From Erythroxylum novogranatense (taxonomy: Eukaryota > Streptophyta > Magnoliopsida > Malpighiales > Erythroxylaceae): DNA of 64,000 nucleotides. Below are positions 23,745 through 35,899 of this stretch, piece by piece; the first letter of the stretch is position 1; every line of letters begins with the position of its first letter. Made by a program: the position numbers and the translations under genes. The notes under the pieces were generated by a model. That model searched no databases. It was given only the letters and a program-made list of their open reading frames with translations, and was not told the DNA's origin. Where the stretch lies: positions 30,756,214 to 30,820,213 of the forward strand of contig CM057228.1 of the NCBI GenBank assembly GCA_029891385.1. The letters run 5' to 3'.

Positions 23745-24320
23745 ACCATATTTAAGTTTCGTTTGATTTCCTTGAATCTATCTTCACACAAAGGTTTAGT
23801 GAAGATATCTGCCCATTGTTGATTCGTCTTAACAAATTGTAGACTGATGATTCCTCTCTGTACATAGTCTCGTATAAAATGATGTCTAACTTCAATATGC
23901 TTTGCCCTCGAGTGTTGTATTGGATTCTTTGATAGATTGATGGCACTTGTGTTGTCACAGAAAATTGGAATTTGATCTTCTTGTATAGATAATCTTCTAA
24001 CTAATACTTAACCCATAACATCTGTGAACAATAACTTATAGCTGACATGTATTCATTTTCTGTAGAAGATAGAGCAATTAAGCTTTGCCTCTTGCTTTAC
24101 CAAGAAATTGACAACCTCCACTTATAGTCTTTTTATCAATCCTGTCTCCAGCATAATCAGCATCACGGTAGCCAATTAACCTAAAATTTTTACCTTTCTT
24201 ATACATTAAATAGAGATCAGTAGAACCTGCTAAGTATTTCAATATTCTTTTGACAACAAAATAATGAGATTCTCTAGGATCTACTTGAAATATTACACAC
24301 AAACAAACACCAAATAGTAT
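23745..24320 (-). pseudogene. RNase H domain of the Sirevirus polyprotein
   Basis: The end of Copia pol can be followed through frameshifts. Near 24080-24300 is a KRILKYLAGSTDLYL block and DADYAGDRIDKKTISG, carrying the RNase H D-A-D motif. Near 23940 is CDNTSAINLSKNPI, then HIEVRHHFIRDYV and a WADIFTKPL end near 23770. Stops and shifts separate the pieces. The domain removes the RNA strand during reverse transcription. Confidence 0.85.
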
Positions 24321-24329
24321 ATCAAGTGT

Positions 24330-25513
24330 GCTTGCAGTTAGGTAAAGTAAAGAACCAATAATTCCTCAGAAAAGGGTTTGATCAACCTTATTACCTATTT
24401 CATCCTTAGATAAAAGGATTGAAGGATGCATAAGACTTGACATAGGTTTGACCTTCTCCATTTTAGATTTGACTAATAATTCTTTGATATATTTTTGTTG
24501 ATAAATAAAAATCTTTTCTTCGGTTTGCTTAATTTGTAAACTAAGAAAGAATTTCAATTCACCCATCATACTCATCTTAAATTCACTTTTCATAAGATTT
24601 TCAAAACTAGAACATAACTTTTTAGAAATTGCACAAAAAATAATATCATCTACATATATTTGTACTACAATGAAATCATTTTAATACATTTTCTAAACAA
24701 GGTCTTATCTACTTATCCTTTAATAAAGTCATTTCTAATCAAAAATAAACTCAGACGATCATACCAAGCACAAGGTGCTTGTTTTAATCCATACAGAGCT
24801 TTATGAAGTCTATAGACATAGTCTGGTTTATCAATATCTTCAAAACCAGGGGGTTACTTTACATAAACTTCATCATCTATAAAACCCTTCAAAAAGGCAT
24901 TTTTCACATCTAATTGAAATAGTTTTATATCATGATAAACAACATATACAAACAAAATCCTAATAGCTTCTAGTCTACTTACAGGAGTATAGGTTTCATT
25001 ATAGTCTATTCCTTCTTATTGATTATAGCCTTGAGCTACTAATCTAGCATTGTTATGGTTTACTTTTCCTGATTTATCTAGTTTATTTTTTAATACCCAT
25101 TTGGTTCCTATGATAGACTTATTGTGTGGTCTAGAAACTAAAGACCAAGCTTTGTTCCTTGTAAATTGATTTAACTCCTCTTGCATCGCTAAAATCCAAG
25201 CTTTATCTTGAAGAGCTTCATCAATTTTCTTAGGTTCTAATTCAAAAACAAAAGCTACATTTGCCTCTCTTCTAAATTTGGACCTAGTTTTCACTCCTTC
25301 TGATGTTTTTCCTATAATTGGGTTTTCTGGGTGAGAAGATTTGTACTTCCAGTCTTTTCTAAGACTAAAGTTTTCAGAAATATCCTTTACCTTATCAGGT
25401 GGATCATCTGGTGGTGACATGTCTAGGTTATTAACTAAGGGAGCAGATAGAGTTTCATCATCAGAATCGTCTCTTTTATCTGAATAAGAATCATCATCAA
25501 ATTTAACATGCAT
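24330..25513 (-). pseudogene. Reverse transcriptase domain of the Sirevirus polyprotein
   Basis: The RT starts with WILAMQEELNQFTRNKAWSL and GTKWVLKNKLDKSG (about 25210-25060), continues past a stop at 25015 into DVKNAFLKG and LYGLKQAP (24900-24780), and reaches the catalytic YVDD, which is intact at 24656-24645. A stop-interrupted region then leads into GELKFFLSLQIKQTEEKIFIYQ (24366-24593). The catalytic residues survive, but stops and frameshifts prevent an intact enzyme. Confidence 0.9.
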
Positions 25514-25799
25514 AGATTCTTCAATAGATTTAGAAACAAGATTATAAACTCTATAAGCTTTAGAAGATCGAATATCCTAGAAAATTTCGAAATTGATCTT
25601 AGAATCAAATTTATCCAATGTTTCTTTTGTATTCAATATATTGTATTTGCAACCAAAAGGATGGAAGTAAGAGATATTTAGCTTTCTTCCTTTTTATAAC
25701 TTATATGGAGTTTTATTTAAAATAGGTCACAAAAATACTCTATTTTGAATATAACAATTTGTATTTACAACTTTTGCCTAGAAATATTTAGGAAGATTC

Positions 25800-26365
25800 A
25801 TTTTGCATAACATAATCCTACAACTCCATTCTGTTGTAGAGTTCTAGGAGAAGAAAATTATGGAAAATTCCATTCTCTTCACAAAACATTTTGAATTTTT
25901 CATTTACAAATTCTTCACCATGATCACTCCTAATTCCAATAATAGAAATTTCTTTTTCATTTTGTAACTTTTTGGACAAAACTTTAAAGCACTTAAGAGA
26001 TTCATCTTTATGTGATAAAAACAATATTCAACAAAATCTAGTGAAGTCATCAACAATACAAGACCATACTTCTTTCCATCAAGACTTAGTGTTCTGGTAG
26101 GACCAAATAAATCTATATGTAACAACTCTAGAGGTCTAGACGAAGTTACAACACTTTTAGAAGAAAAAGATGTTTTAACTTGTTTTCCTTTTTGACAACT
26201 CTCACAAAAGAAATCTTTGTTAAAACTTATTTTTGGTAATCCTCTTACCAAATCATGTCTAACCAACTTAGAAATATGTTTAAAACTAACACGACTTGAC
26301 TTTTTATGCCAAATTAGTTTTTCCTCATCCGTTGATATAAAACATAAAATATTTTGACTTTTCAA
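25800..26365 (-). pseudogene. Integrase domain with pre-integrase zinc region
   Basis: The pre-integrase part reads LIWHKKSSRVSFKHISKL, then DLVRGLPKISF, CESCQKGKQ and LELLHIDLFGPTRTLSLDGK. The first catalytic Asp (HIDLFGP) and the second (RSDHGEEF) are visible. The usual WHRRLGHAS motif is altered to WHKKSSRVS, which loses a zinc-binding His. A frameshift near 25960 moves reading between two frames. The order PR-INT-RT-RH confirms Copia. It cannot encode active integrase. Confidence 0.85.
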
Positions 26366-26370
26366 ATCAT

Positions 26371-26694
26371 CTAAGTTAATCTTATAAAGATTATTTCATC
26401 TCTTGGCAGAAAGAATATGGAACCATGTTTGTTTTTGACTACATAAGAATTTTGATTAAAGGATACTTCAAAACCAGAATCACATAATTGACTTATACTA
26501 ATTAGATTATGATTTAAGCCTTCAACTAGTAGAACATTATCAATAAATGCAAATGAATCTTTAGCAATTTTGTTGATTTCAACTATTTTGCCCCGCTGGT
26601 TGTCTCCAAAAGTTACTGATCCTCCTTGCTTATTTTGGAGGTCTAGGAATATAGACCTTCTTTTTGTCATATGTCGTGAGCTTCCACTATCCAA
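26371..26694 (-). pseudogene. Aspartic protease domain of the Sirevirus
   Basis: The frame begins MDSGSSRHMT, the retroviral-type protease active-site motif (D-S-G) typical of Copia, followed by VTFGDNQRGKI and LNHNLISISQLCDSGFEV. The protease would cut the gag-pol polyprotein. The frame is open for 107 residues but is separated from gag and integrase by stops. Confidence 0.85.
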
Positions 26695-26824
26695 GTACCA
26701 TTGGTGCTGGTTTCTTTTTTCAAGAAAGGAGATCTGTAGTATATATTATATCTTTCTTAGGTATCCATATTTTTTTGGATCCTTTAGGGTTAGACTTACA
26801 ATTATTCATCGAACAATAAGAATA

Positions 26825-27133
26825 TTATTTCTTTTTCTTTCGATTAGGAACAAAGCTCTTATTATGACGAACTTTACTATTATTAAACCCTAAACCACTC
26901 TTATCATTTGGATGTCTATATTTTCCAATCATATCATTCATCTTTTTTATACTTTCAGTAAATGTTGATAAATCTGCTGAAAGACTGTTAATCATTTGTT
27001 TCAGTTGAATAATTTCCTCAGATCTATCTACAGTTACTTTCTTTTTCATATCATCTACTTGTTTCTTAAGGTAGACGTTTTCTTTTTCTAACAATTCTGT
27101 GTTTTTCAAACTTTCAACAAATTTCTTTTTCAA
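26825..27133 (-). pseudogene. Coiled-coil segment between gag and protease
   Basis: A lysine- and glutamate-rich segment (NTELLEKENVYLKKQVDDMK, then SEEIIQLKQMINSLSADLST) reads as a coiled coil. Sireviruses are known for an extended gag with coiled-coil regions. It ends in a basic NRKKKK run. It is a fragment of the polyprotein and not a separate gene. Confidence 0.65.
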
Positions 27134-27310
27134 TATCGTATATTATTTTAATATAGCATGAGAATCTTCTAAAAATTCTAAACATGCATCTTGAAGTTCA
27201 TTAAAGTTAGAAGTTACCTCATCATCACATTCCTTTTCAAAGACCAAGCATATATTTGCTTATTCTGATGCTTTTGAGTCGAAGTCAGATTCGGACGAAT
27301 CCAAATCTTC

Positions 27311-27508
27311 CTAAGTTGCCATCATGCTCTTTTTGTTTTCTTTACTTTTTTTTTTCTGTTTCCTTTTGATCAATAGGCATTCAGACTTGTAATGTCCTTG
27401 TTTGTTGCATTCATAGCAGACGATAGAACTTTTCTCATTCTTTGATTCATCTTTGCTAGTCTTCTTAAAAGAAAAGTCTTTATTTCCCTTTGCTTTCTTT
27501 TTCCACAT
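27311..27508 (-). pseudogene. Gag zinc knuckle (CCHC)
   Basis: CYECNKQGHYKSEC fits C-x2-C-x4-H-x4-C, the nucleocapsid RNA-binding knuckle, flanked by lysine-rich stretches. It lies in the expected place after the gag core on the minus strand. Confidence 0.9.
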
Positions 27509-27655
27509 CCTCCTAATCTTTTTTGAAATGAAGGATAGTTCATCATCATCTTCACTTAAATCTTGATCAGAATCACTAGCATCATCATTCTTGATTTCTT
27601 CAATCTTTAATGTTTTTAAAGACGTGCTTCTATTTTTCTGATTTTTCTTATTCTT

Positions 27656-28333
27656 TTAACTAGCCTTTAATGCGATAGATTTATCTCTTCTAGGTTTATC
27701 TTTTGCATCAAACTCTACTTTATGTATTTTCAGTGAACCAAGCAATTCATCTAGTTTCAACTTACTTAAGTCCTTAGCCTCTTGTCGTAACTTTGGGTCT
27801 CCATCTTTTTGAAAGACTTCTGAGAATCTTTCTGACATGATCTTGATTATTATAGATTCTCCCCAGAGCTTTAAGTCCATTAACAATCGTCCAAACATCT
27901 GATCAATAGTCTCCTCATATTTCATCTTGAATAGCTCATATTGATGAACAAGAATACCAATCTTGGGCTCTTTCACTTGATTCGTGCCTTCATATGCAAT
28001 GGATAATGTGTCCCACATTTCCTTTGCAGATTCACATCCATGAACCTTATCATATTCACTTCCTTTTAGCGCATAACTTAGAAAGAACTTGTCTTTTGAG
28101 TTTAACTGAAATCGAGCTTTCTGATCGACTGACCATTTTTCATGAGAGATGTTATTGCCTTCATAATCTGTTGGTGTATATGGACCATTCTTAATGATAT
28201 CCTAAAGATCAATATGTGTGGATTTTATAAAGAGTTGCATCATGCCCTTCTAATAATGATAATCTTCACTATTGAATACAGGAGGTCTTGTGACCGAGGC
28301 ACCTTCAGCTATAAAAACATGTGATTAAGCCAT
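27656..28333 (-). pseudogene. Gag core of the Sirevirus
   Basis: The likely start codon is at 28333, in frame with the long open part that begins at 28018 (MWDTLSIAYEGTNQVKEPKI). Upstream in the same frame are ASVTRPPVFNSEDYHY, NGPYTPTDYEGNN and ALKGSEYDKVHGCESAKE, interrupted by three stops. This is the UBN2-type gag of plant Copia elements, which forms the particle shell. The core after 28018 is open for 120 residues. Confidence 0.85.
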
Positions 28334-28378
28334 GGATCTTTGTCTTCACTTTGTAACAGTGTTTTTTGGAAATCTCAT

Positions 28379-28388
28379 TCTGATACCA
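28379..28388 (-). promoter_or_regulatory. Primer binding site (initiator tRNA-Met) of the Sirevirus
   Basis: TGGTATCAGA on the minus strand lies 2 bp from the 5' LTR end. It is complementary to the 3' end of plant initiator methionine tRNA. Confidence 0.85.
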
Positions 28389-28390
28389 AC

Positions 28391-28768
28391 TGAAGTAAAT
28401 CACTTGTTAATATAGAAATCATGTATAATATGTAAAATACATAAGAAGGGGGGTTGAATTGTGTAATCTTTTCAAAGATATTAATCTTTACGAATTTCTT
28501 GAATTTCTTTACAAAATTTGGATAATCACAAAAAAACTTTACTAAAGTCGATGTATCGCCTGGTGTTGATGTATCGTATGGTGTTGACGTATCGTTTGGT
28601 GTTGATGTATCGTTTGGTATTGACCACGTATCTTTTAGGTTTGACTAAGTGTTACTTACATTTTGTTGCTCACTTAACAAACTTATCAAAATAGTTCATA
28701 CATTTATAAGATTATTATTATTTGATTGTCATCAAAATTTATAGAAGTGAAGCCTTTTTGACTTAACA
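28391..28768 (-). repeat. 5' LTR of the Sirevirus, internally deleted (378 bp)
   Basis: It keeps both LTR ends and four units of an 18-bp minisatellite (28550-28621), but lacks the part of the 3' LTR between the two TCGAT motifs at 19785 and 20430 (about 645 bp). The junction carries a single TCGAT (28548-28552). The lost part holds the TATA box and transcribed region, so this LTR cannot drive the element as the 3' copy could. Confidence 0.85.
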
Positions 28769-28773
28769 AGTTT

Positions 28774-29759
28774 TAGAGTCCAAATAGTAATGTTTAACTA
28801 CAATTTTACTGAAGTGTTAAGAGTGCCAACAAAAAAGAGAGAGCTAGATCAAAAAATTAGTTGTGGTTATTTTAATTCTTTTAACTCAAAACCTTTATCA
28901 CTTGTATTATACCATTTTTTAATTTAGTAGATTTATACATTTATTATTGGTTTTTCTTATAGTTTTACTACGTTAAATCCTATGTCCAATTTATTTTATA
29001 GTCATCTTTATTTTTAAGTTGTTTGTTCTTGAATGAGTGATCTTATTGATCTTGTGGGTGTTATTTCTTGGAGAACAATAACTATTATTACAGCCTTAAG
29101 TATAGAGAGTGAAAATAGCTCTATGATAAAGTTGATGTCGACCAATTACTCATCATAGAAACCAATAACGGAAGATCTCTTGTATTATAAGGATTTCTTT
29201 GATCTAATCGATGTGGAAAAAAGTGTACAAAAGGAAGACCACTCATAACGTGACCACCATGAATAAAAGACTTGTGAATATATACCACCTTTACTATAAT
29301 ATGTAAATACCAAAACGGACTATTTAAAATACATACAAAAAATATCATTACTCTAATATGTGAATAAAATAATTAACTACAAACAATATTATTACGACAT
29401 AAAAAGAATACCTTAACTTATGAAAAAGTACCATCTCTTTACAAAAATAAGTTCCATTTTTAAATTAAAATACACACACACGCGCGCACACACACACATA
29501 TGCACATATTTGTTCCTAGGTAGATTAATTTCTACACTAGTTATGAATGTCGTATGTTATATATTCAAAGAGATTACATGTCTCTTTCATTTTTCAATAG
29601 TATAAATATATCATATATTTTTCATTCTTAAACATGATTAATATCTTGTGACTTTGGTGACTTCCATTACTTTATAAGTGCTAGTCAGTAGTAACTAAAT
29701 GAAAATATATGAAATTCATATATGTAATTAGATTTTAAAGATCAAGAGTAGTAAATAAA
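28774..29759. other. AT-rich flank with a CA/CG microsatellite
   Basis: No gene is visible. A run of alternating CA and CG (29472-29499) is a simple repeat. Confidence 0.5.
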
Positions 29760-30480
29760 TGAAAATTAAACATTACAACAAACTAGGCTATAGGCTACTA
29801 AACAAATGTAGCTAATTCATCTAAAACATTTTGTATTACATTCATGACATTATCAAATCATTACTAAAACATCACCAATCCCTGTTGTAGAATAGTTTAG
29901 GCAACATTTTATTGAATTGTAGGTAAAGTAAAATAGTTAGCTACTTAAATATTTTTATACCAAAACACCATATATGCATAGATAATAAATGTAAACATAA
30001 TCAATGACATGCAAATAAAATGTAACAATTATATTTTTGTAACAATTTAAAAAATGTTGCTAAATATATTATGCAAGAGGTAATGAAAAATGTAGCAAAT
30101 ATTGTTTGGCTACATCATGTGTTATTGTAGTTAAATACTATTTGTTACATTTGGAAAATAGGAAGACTATTAGCAATAAAATACATGTTATAAGATGTAG
30201 CTACTTATTAAGAAGAAGTCAATGTTGGCAAAAAAATTTTTTTGGCACTAAATGCTAGGCAACGAAAATAAATGTAACAAACATTATTTTGCTACATATT
30301 CATGTTGACTATAGGAAAACATCCTATCTTGCTTGTAAGCTAAATGCATGCCCCTAATCCATAAGGGTCCCATATAGGTAGTAATAAATGTAGCAATGAA
30401 TGAAATAATTACTTGAAGACAATGTGGAACATTAATGAAATAACAAATGCATATGAGATAATTACAACTACAACAAGGAT
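29760..30480. other. Repeat-rich segment, possible non-autonomous CACTA-like element
   Basis: Short motifs AAATGTAGCAA, TGTAACAA and their inverse TTGCTACAT/GGCTACAT recur at least eight times in both orientations, as in the subterminal regions of CACTA transposons. Possible ends ATTACAACAAACTAGG (29773) and AACTACAACAAGGATGG (30466) share ACAACAA but are not inverted with respect to each other. No transposase or 3-bp target duplication was found. Confidence 0.3.
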
Positions 30481-30867
30481 GGAAGGATTCTTAAATATTG
30501 TCAAAAACTATACTATAATTAATGCCCTACAAATAAAGGTCCTGCAATTAATTTCTAGTGAAAATAAAAACAATTCATAACTATAGGTTGTTACTAGTTT
30601 TCTATGCCTCAAAATGTTAAAACTACTAAAAAGATAGAAAGAATGAGCATTAAGCATTGTAAATTTTAGCCAAAAAATAGATTTTTGTCAAACAAAACTT
30701 CTTTCTAGATGTGTAAAAATGAACTAGAGCATATAGATTGGTGATCATAAGTTATTTGTTTTTGGAAAAATATCCTAACAACATACAAGGCCACATTTTA
30801 TTTGGATTCATTCCACCCCCATTATTTACAGAAAAATAAAAAAAATATTACGTAGAATATAATTAAT

Positions 30868-32136
30868 CAAAGAGTTGCTTGAAACTAGCACAAAAAAAGC
30901 AAAATAGGATTAGTGGTGTTAGGAATAGAAAATTCAATGTAAAGTTAGAACTCTGGAGGGATATGTTAGAGTCAAAGGGCTTTAAACTGAGTAGGACTAA
31001 GACTAAGTACTTAGAGTGTAACGTTTCAGTCCATAGTGTGGCAGATGATGCAGAGGTAAAGATTGATTCAAAAGTTATATAATAAAAGGAAATTTTTAAG
31101 TGTCTAGATCTATCATATAAAGCAATGAAAGATCGATGAAGACCTAGTTCACTGTATCAGATCCTTAAATGGAAAAGTGCATCGGGAGTTTGATGTGACA
31201 AGAAAATACAACTCAGGTTTAAAGGTAAATTCAATTGCTTAGTGATTAGACCGGCCATGCTCTATGGGACAGAGTGTTAGCCCATTAAACACGTGCATAA
31301 TCATAAGATAATGGTAGAGAAGATAAGGATGCTCTATTGAATGTGCAAACTTTCTAGAAGAGATAAGGTTAGAAATTTAATAGTAAGATAAAAATTAAAT
31401 GTGGCTACTATTAATGAAAAATTAAGAGAGACAAGAGTTTGCTGATTTAGACATATTAAAAGGAGACAACTTGATGATCTAATGAGAAGATACAAGGACA
31501 TTGTACCTAGAGGTTTTAAGAGGAAAAAAATGAAGGCTTAAGAAGAGATGAGTGGAAGTGATCAAGAATGATATGACTCTATTAAAAATTAGCACGGATA
31601 AGACCATTAATAGAAAACTGTAGCATAGTAGGATACGGATAAAAGATCTAACATTAAGAGGTCCTTTTAGTGATGATAAATCTTTTAAACAATTTTTTAA
31701 GTCTTATGTCTTGTATTTAACCTAAATATCTAATACGTAGTATTTTCTCTCAATTAATAAACCAAAATACTTCCCTACTTAGCCTAAATATTTTCTTGTA
31801 ATGGCTTGTTAGATTTGTTTATTAACTTGTCTTCTTTCCTATTTGTATATTTATTTACTTGTTTTGTTTTTTATTTTAATTTTTTACCTTGTCTTATATT
31901 TATTGCATTATTTATTTTATTTATTATTAATACTAATTTTTATTTTATTTTAGATTTTTAATTATTATTATTATTTTAATATGTATATGCGCATGCACAC
32001 ACACATACTCACATTTCACCATGTAGGTCTATCGAAAGCAGTCTCTCTACTAGTTAGGGGTAAAGTTGGGCAATACAAGATCTTGTCGGGCCTTATGTGT
32101 CAATAAGATATTTACTGAGTTATTGTTATTGTTGCA
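30868..32136 (+). pseudogene. RTE-type LINE fragment, C-terminal RT region and 3' tail
   Basis: The frame reads VKLELWRDMLESKGFKLSRT and KYLECNVS, then through stops WKSASGV, RPAMLYGTEC, IRMLY-MCKLSRRDKVRN and LRETRVC-FRHIKRR. This is the conserved end of plant RTE LINE polyproteins. A 3' region follows and ends in TTATTGTTATTGTTG (32122-32136), the short TTG-type tail expected of RTE elements. The 5' part of ORF2 is missing. Many stops make it dead. Confidence 0.85.
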
Positions 32137-33227
32137 GATGTAGACTAGAAATTTTTACTGCCATTGCCCATATATGATTGGTAGGACATGAATGCAGAAA
32201 CTTGGGATGAACCTTCACATGATCCATGCCACATGTAGATTGTTAAAAAACAAGAAAGCACGAAAATTTTGCACAATAAGGAAACATTAATGTATAAATT
32301 TAGATCCTGAATAAAAAAATTACATAGAATGTGAATTTATAGATAATGCTAAGAGTAAAAGAATGGGAATACTTAAGGGCAAGTGGTAAAAGTTCCCCTT
32401 ACTAAGAAAAAAGATTAAATCCTAGTAGATATATGCACTAAAAGATTTGAATATAGATTTGATAAGATAATGTAGTCCCAATTCACAGAAATCATGTAAC
32501 AATATATAAAAAAACTAAAATAATCTTTAATGCCTATATGTGTAAATAATAATCAAGTTTAATAATTAAAGTCTCAATCAAGCTTCATATGCAAAATATG
32601 GGGAAAATAAAAGATTTTTACCACAATTTGAACCCCAATTATTAGAAGGAGCATCCTCGTAGTCACTAGCTTTCCAAAATTACTTATAACTCTAACCAAC
32701 TAAGTTCACACTCCCATTCACCAGTGGCAGTGACAATGGTGCCAAGAATCACATCAATAACACCACTACCAGCTTAGGCAATTTCCTTCTTTTTCTTCAA
32801 GCCTTCTTCACTGGAAAAGGATCTTTATCGAAGAAACAACCACCGATGATCTTATTAGGATCGTAGTCTAATTAAGAACTGATATTGCTACTACTACTGC
32901 TGTCAAAATCGATTGTTCCTCTCAATTCCTCCAGTTTAGCAACTAACCAAGTAGTATACTATACACTACAAAAGACTTTGTTAAGACTATTCACAGTAGT
33001 ATTATTTCTCCAAACATTCTTGCTATCGCAAATGCTTGGCTGAGCATTGTCAAAGTCATGCCATTCTATCCACAGATTTCTTTCTTAAAATTACCAATTC
33101 ATATCTTACATAAGTGATACCTTGATCGCCATTGATCTTGACAACAGTTCGCCCTTATCGAACACACTAACACAAATTTTATGCTAGTTTTTCCAGACGT
33201 CACTGTTTCTCACGCTATATCATTTCA
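32137..33227. other. Unrecognised DNA, possibly eroded internal region of element E
   Basis: On the minus strand a short piece (about 32870-32780) reads DPNKIIGGCFFDKDPFP, but it is soon broken and I do not recognise it. The stretch may be the remnant of the Gypsy internal region downstream of the gag start. Confidence 0.3.
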
Positions 33228-33434
33228 TCATGGGTCCATTAACGTATTGATTGCATAGGGCTCACTTCCTTGCCTTACAGAAGCTTCATCATTTTCTGGG
33301 GCTACTGATTCATCAATACTCTCCTCTCTTGTCGGAGAGTCAGGGGCAACTGATCTTTTCAGAACTCCTCGTGTCCTTTTACGAGGTGAAGTCCCCATAC
33401 TATATATCATTTCATTCGTCTCATACAAGGTCAC
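33228..33434 (-). pseudogene. N-terminal gag fragment of a Gypsy-type element (element E)
   Basis: The frame contains MGTSPRKRTRGVLKRS followed by an acidic, serine-rich stretch (TREESIDESVAPENDEASVR). A basic MxPRKxxRG start is common in plant Gypsy gag proteins. It lies ~700 bp inside the primer site of LTR E, the expected place for gag. No capsid domain follows before the sequence decays. The plus-strand frames over 33251-34062 have no recognised content. Confidence 0.45.
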
Positions 33435-34120
33435 AACTTCCTCACTTCTATCTCATTTTCCATTCAGTCTTTATTTCATCTTCCACATGTATATCCTCAA
33501 TCAATTTCAAAATTATCGATGCATAATCACAATGACATTCTGACCTCAAATCCACTAATTTATTCTTACTGCGGATCATCACTTTTGTCGTCGAGAACAA
33601 CCACTTCGTCGTAAGATTATAGCAACGTTATGTTTCCATTGCAATCTACTTGTACACTCTACTCTCATCATGTATATATACAATCCATGGTAATACATTC
33701 GTATCTATATCACTTTCGAATAGTACAATATTGAATTCATGTTCAATCCTCCAATACAATTGCCTTGAGTCATTATCTGTTCTGCTTACCTATACTCTAT
33801 TTCTCCTTTCTCATTATCCACAACTTTCCTTTTTCTTAGATCGTGACAGATGGACCAATCATCATTTCACATTCAACCTATCGATCTTCCATACATATAT
33901 TTCTATTCGTTATCTCATCCTTCAAACTTTACTTTATCACAATTCATCATGATATTCACAACTCAATTTCCTGAACACATCACTAAAATCAATCAAAATT
34001 CTTATCAGACCAAGTCAAACAATCACCGTGGCTCCTCAAATTTTAACACCTCAAACTTCTAACAGTCACTTATGCGTGTAACCCATACACATGCGCCCAT
34101 GCAAGATCATAATGTTGGAC

Positions 34121-34130
34121 TCTGATACCA
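34121..34130 (-). promoter_or_regulatory. Primer binding site of element E
   Basis: TGGTATCAGA on the minus strand lies just inside the LTR end at 34135. The leader beside it (34040-34120, ACACATGCGCCCATGCAAGA) resembles the leader of element B-A (47190-47220). Confidence 0.75.
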
Positions 34131-34134
34131 CAAA

Positions 34135-34262
34135 TGTTGGATCTCGTACTCAGAATCTGACCTCGAAATAGTACCATCATACTTACCTGTAATCCGATGG
34201 AGTTGCCTTAACCTTCATCGATTCATCTTCTTGCACTGATACCACAAATGTTGGATCCCGTA
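34135..34262 (-). repeat. 114-bp tandem duplication of the LTR E terminus with primer-site-like sequence
   Basis: CTGATACCACAAATGTTGGA occurs at 34122 and again at 34236, so LTR end plus primer site is present twice. Confidence 0.7.
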
Positions 34263-35899
34263 CTCGGAATCCGTCCGTTGAACCAGAACATTGGCGAACA
34301 TCACAGAAATCGTGAAGCTTACAATCTCGTGCCATTCCTACATTCCTTTTTCCATAACACATCTCGTTGCGGTATATAAATACATATGCATAACCAAAAT
34401 TTACAATCCAAAAATCATATCATAATCATAGCTCCCTCGAGTAAACTAAATTCTTACTCAATCCGGTCCGTACACACAATTGCGAACTTCCACTAGTGAT
34501 CAACCATACAATATCCACTTTCATCAAAGAATAAATTTACAAGTTCTCATGGCATACCAAGCCACAATATATCGATTCTAAAATTTCCAATACCAATGCA
34601 ATTGAGAACAATACAATAAACACACATAGAAATCGAAACCTTCACTTCCCTTCACCCGATCTTCTTCTCATCACCTGTGGATGTGAATGAAGGGGGGTGA
34701 GCTTATAGCTCGTGGGTCACAGGTTTATAACAAAGAACAAGAAAAACCGTTGAAAAAGTTCATTTGTTGTACAAAAATCCTAATAAGTTCATAAAACGCT
34801 TTACTCCCAAATTTTCAGTCAAATCCGAAGTTCTGAGTGCAAACTCATAGTTGAAAAGTGTCATTGCATAGTGAAAAATATTATCACATCAACACAATAT
34901 GTTCAATCAATCATCAATATCAAATGCTCAAGTTATGCACATACTTGACAATTCATAGATGCAATGCACAAACAAATGGCTCGAGAGTTTCGTAAACGAT
35001 CCGGATAAACCGAAGTTAAATTCGTAAACAAAACGAGTTCGATTTCTCAAGGATCTCGTGGCCTCAAGCGGGCAGCCGGGAGAAGGCTATATGTCGACGT
35101 GCACGTGACTCCATCCGTAACTCTCTTACCCAAACAAAGCATATAATCCATTCGTTTCATGCTCAAAGCATGTTATCAAAGCTTTCATACTTTTTATGCT
35201 CTATTCTTTCTTTTCTGAATATACAAAATGCCATGAAGTTTTCCAAGGCATGACATAAAATGTTCAATGCATTTTCATTTCTATTTTGAAATTCATCAAA
35301 AAAGTTCATAGGCTGAAACATGTAGAAATTTTGCAAATAATTCAATAGAAACAAAACGATATTTATGAAGTAATTGAAATCATTCTTGATTTGGGAGAAA
35401 ACTTTAGTGGCTCATTACTAAATCATAAACATGAAACCCACCTGAAATCCTTGCTCGAATACATGCTTAAAAGATACCTCTCATCTTGATCCTCTTGCCT
35501 TCCTTGATTTCCTTAATCAAATGCAAAATTCCTATTCAAATAGGAATACAAATTAGGAACCCAAAAATCACACATTCACTAAGATAAATTCTAACTAAAC
35601 CTAAACTCTGCCAAAATCCAAACATTCGGGTCACTTTTTCCATAAAAGTCCTCATTGTCTTACATTTCTATTGACTCAAAAGCATTCAATTTGGTTCAAA
35701 ACCGAAAGTTATACCCCAAACAAAACAAGAATCTATACCCAACTTCGACCAAACTTTAAGATTCTTATAATCGACTTTCAATTTCAAGGCTTTATAAAAC
35801 TTGTAGAACTTTGACTCTATTTTCAACGAATCAAAATCACCTCATTTGGATATCTACACCAAAAGATATACCCAAAATATATCAAAATCATTTTTGGAA

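Larger units (their letters stand above)
19623..28773 (-). mobile_element. Complete Sirevirus-type Copia element with TSD AGTTT (non-functional)
   Basis: AGTTT at 19623-19627 and at 28769-28773 is a perfect 5-bp target duplication around a 9.14-kb minus-strand element (19628-28768). In minus-strand order it has the 5' LTR (28768-28391), primer site (28388-28379), gag, coiled coil, protease, integrase, RT, RNase H, envelope-like ORF, polypurine tract (20722-20708) and 3' LTR (20707-19628). Frames are broken throughout, the 5' LTR has lost its promoter, and another LTR (21338-22875) sits within the envelope-like ORF. Without insertions and deletions its design matches the partial element at the left edge of the window. 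Confidence 0.9.

Noticed and set aside
29472..29499. Z-DNA-forming CA/CG tract as a regulatory element
   Set aside because: A simple microsatellite with no neighbouring gene; nothing beyond composition supports a role.
33251..34062. Plus-strand genes rich in S, H and Y
   Set aside because: They lie opposite the gag start and leader of a minus-strand Gypsy element and show no motif.
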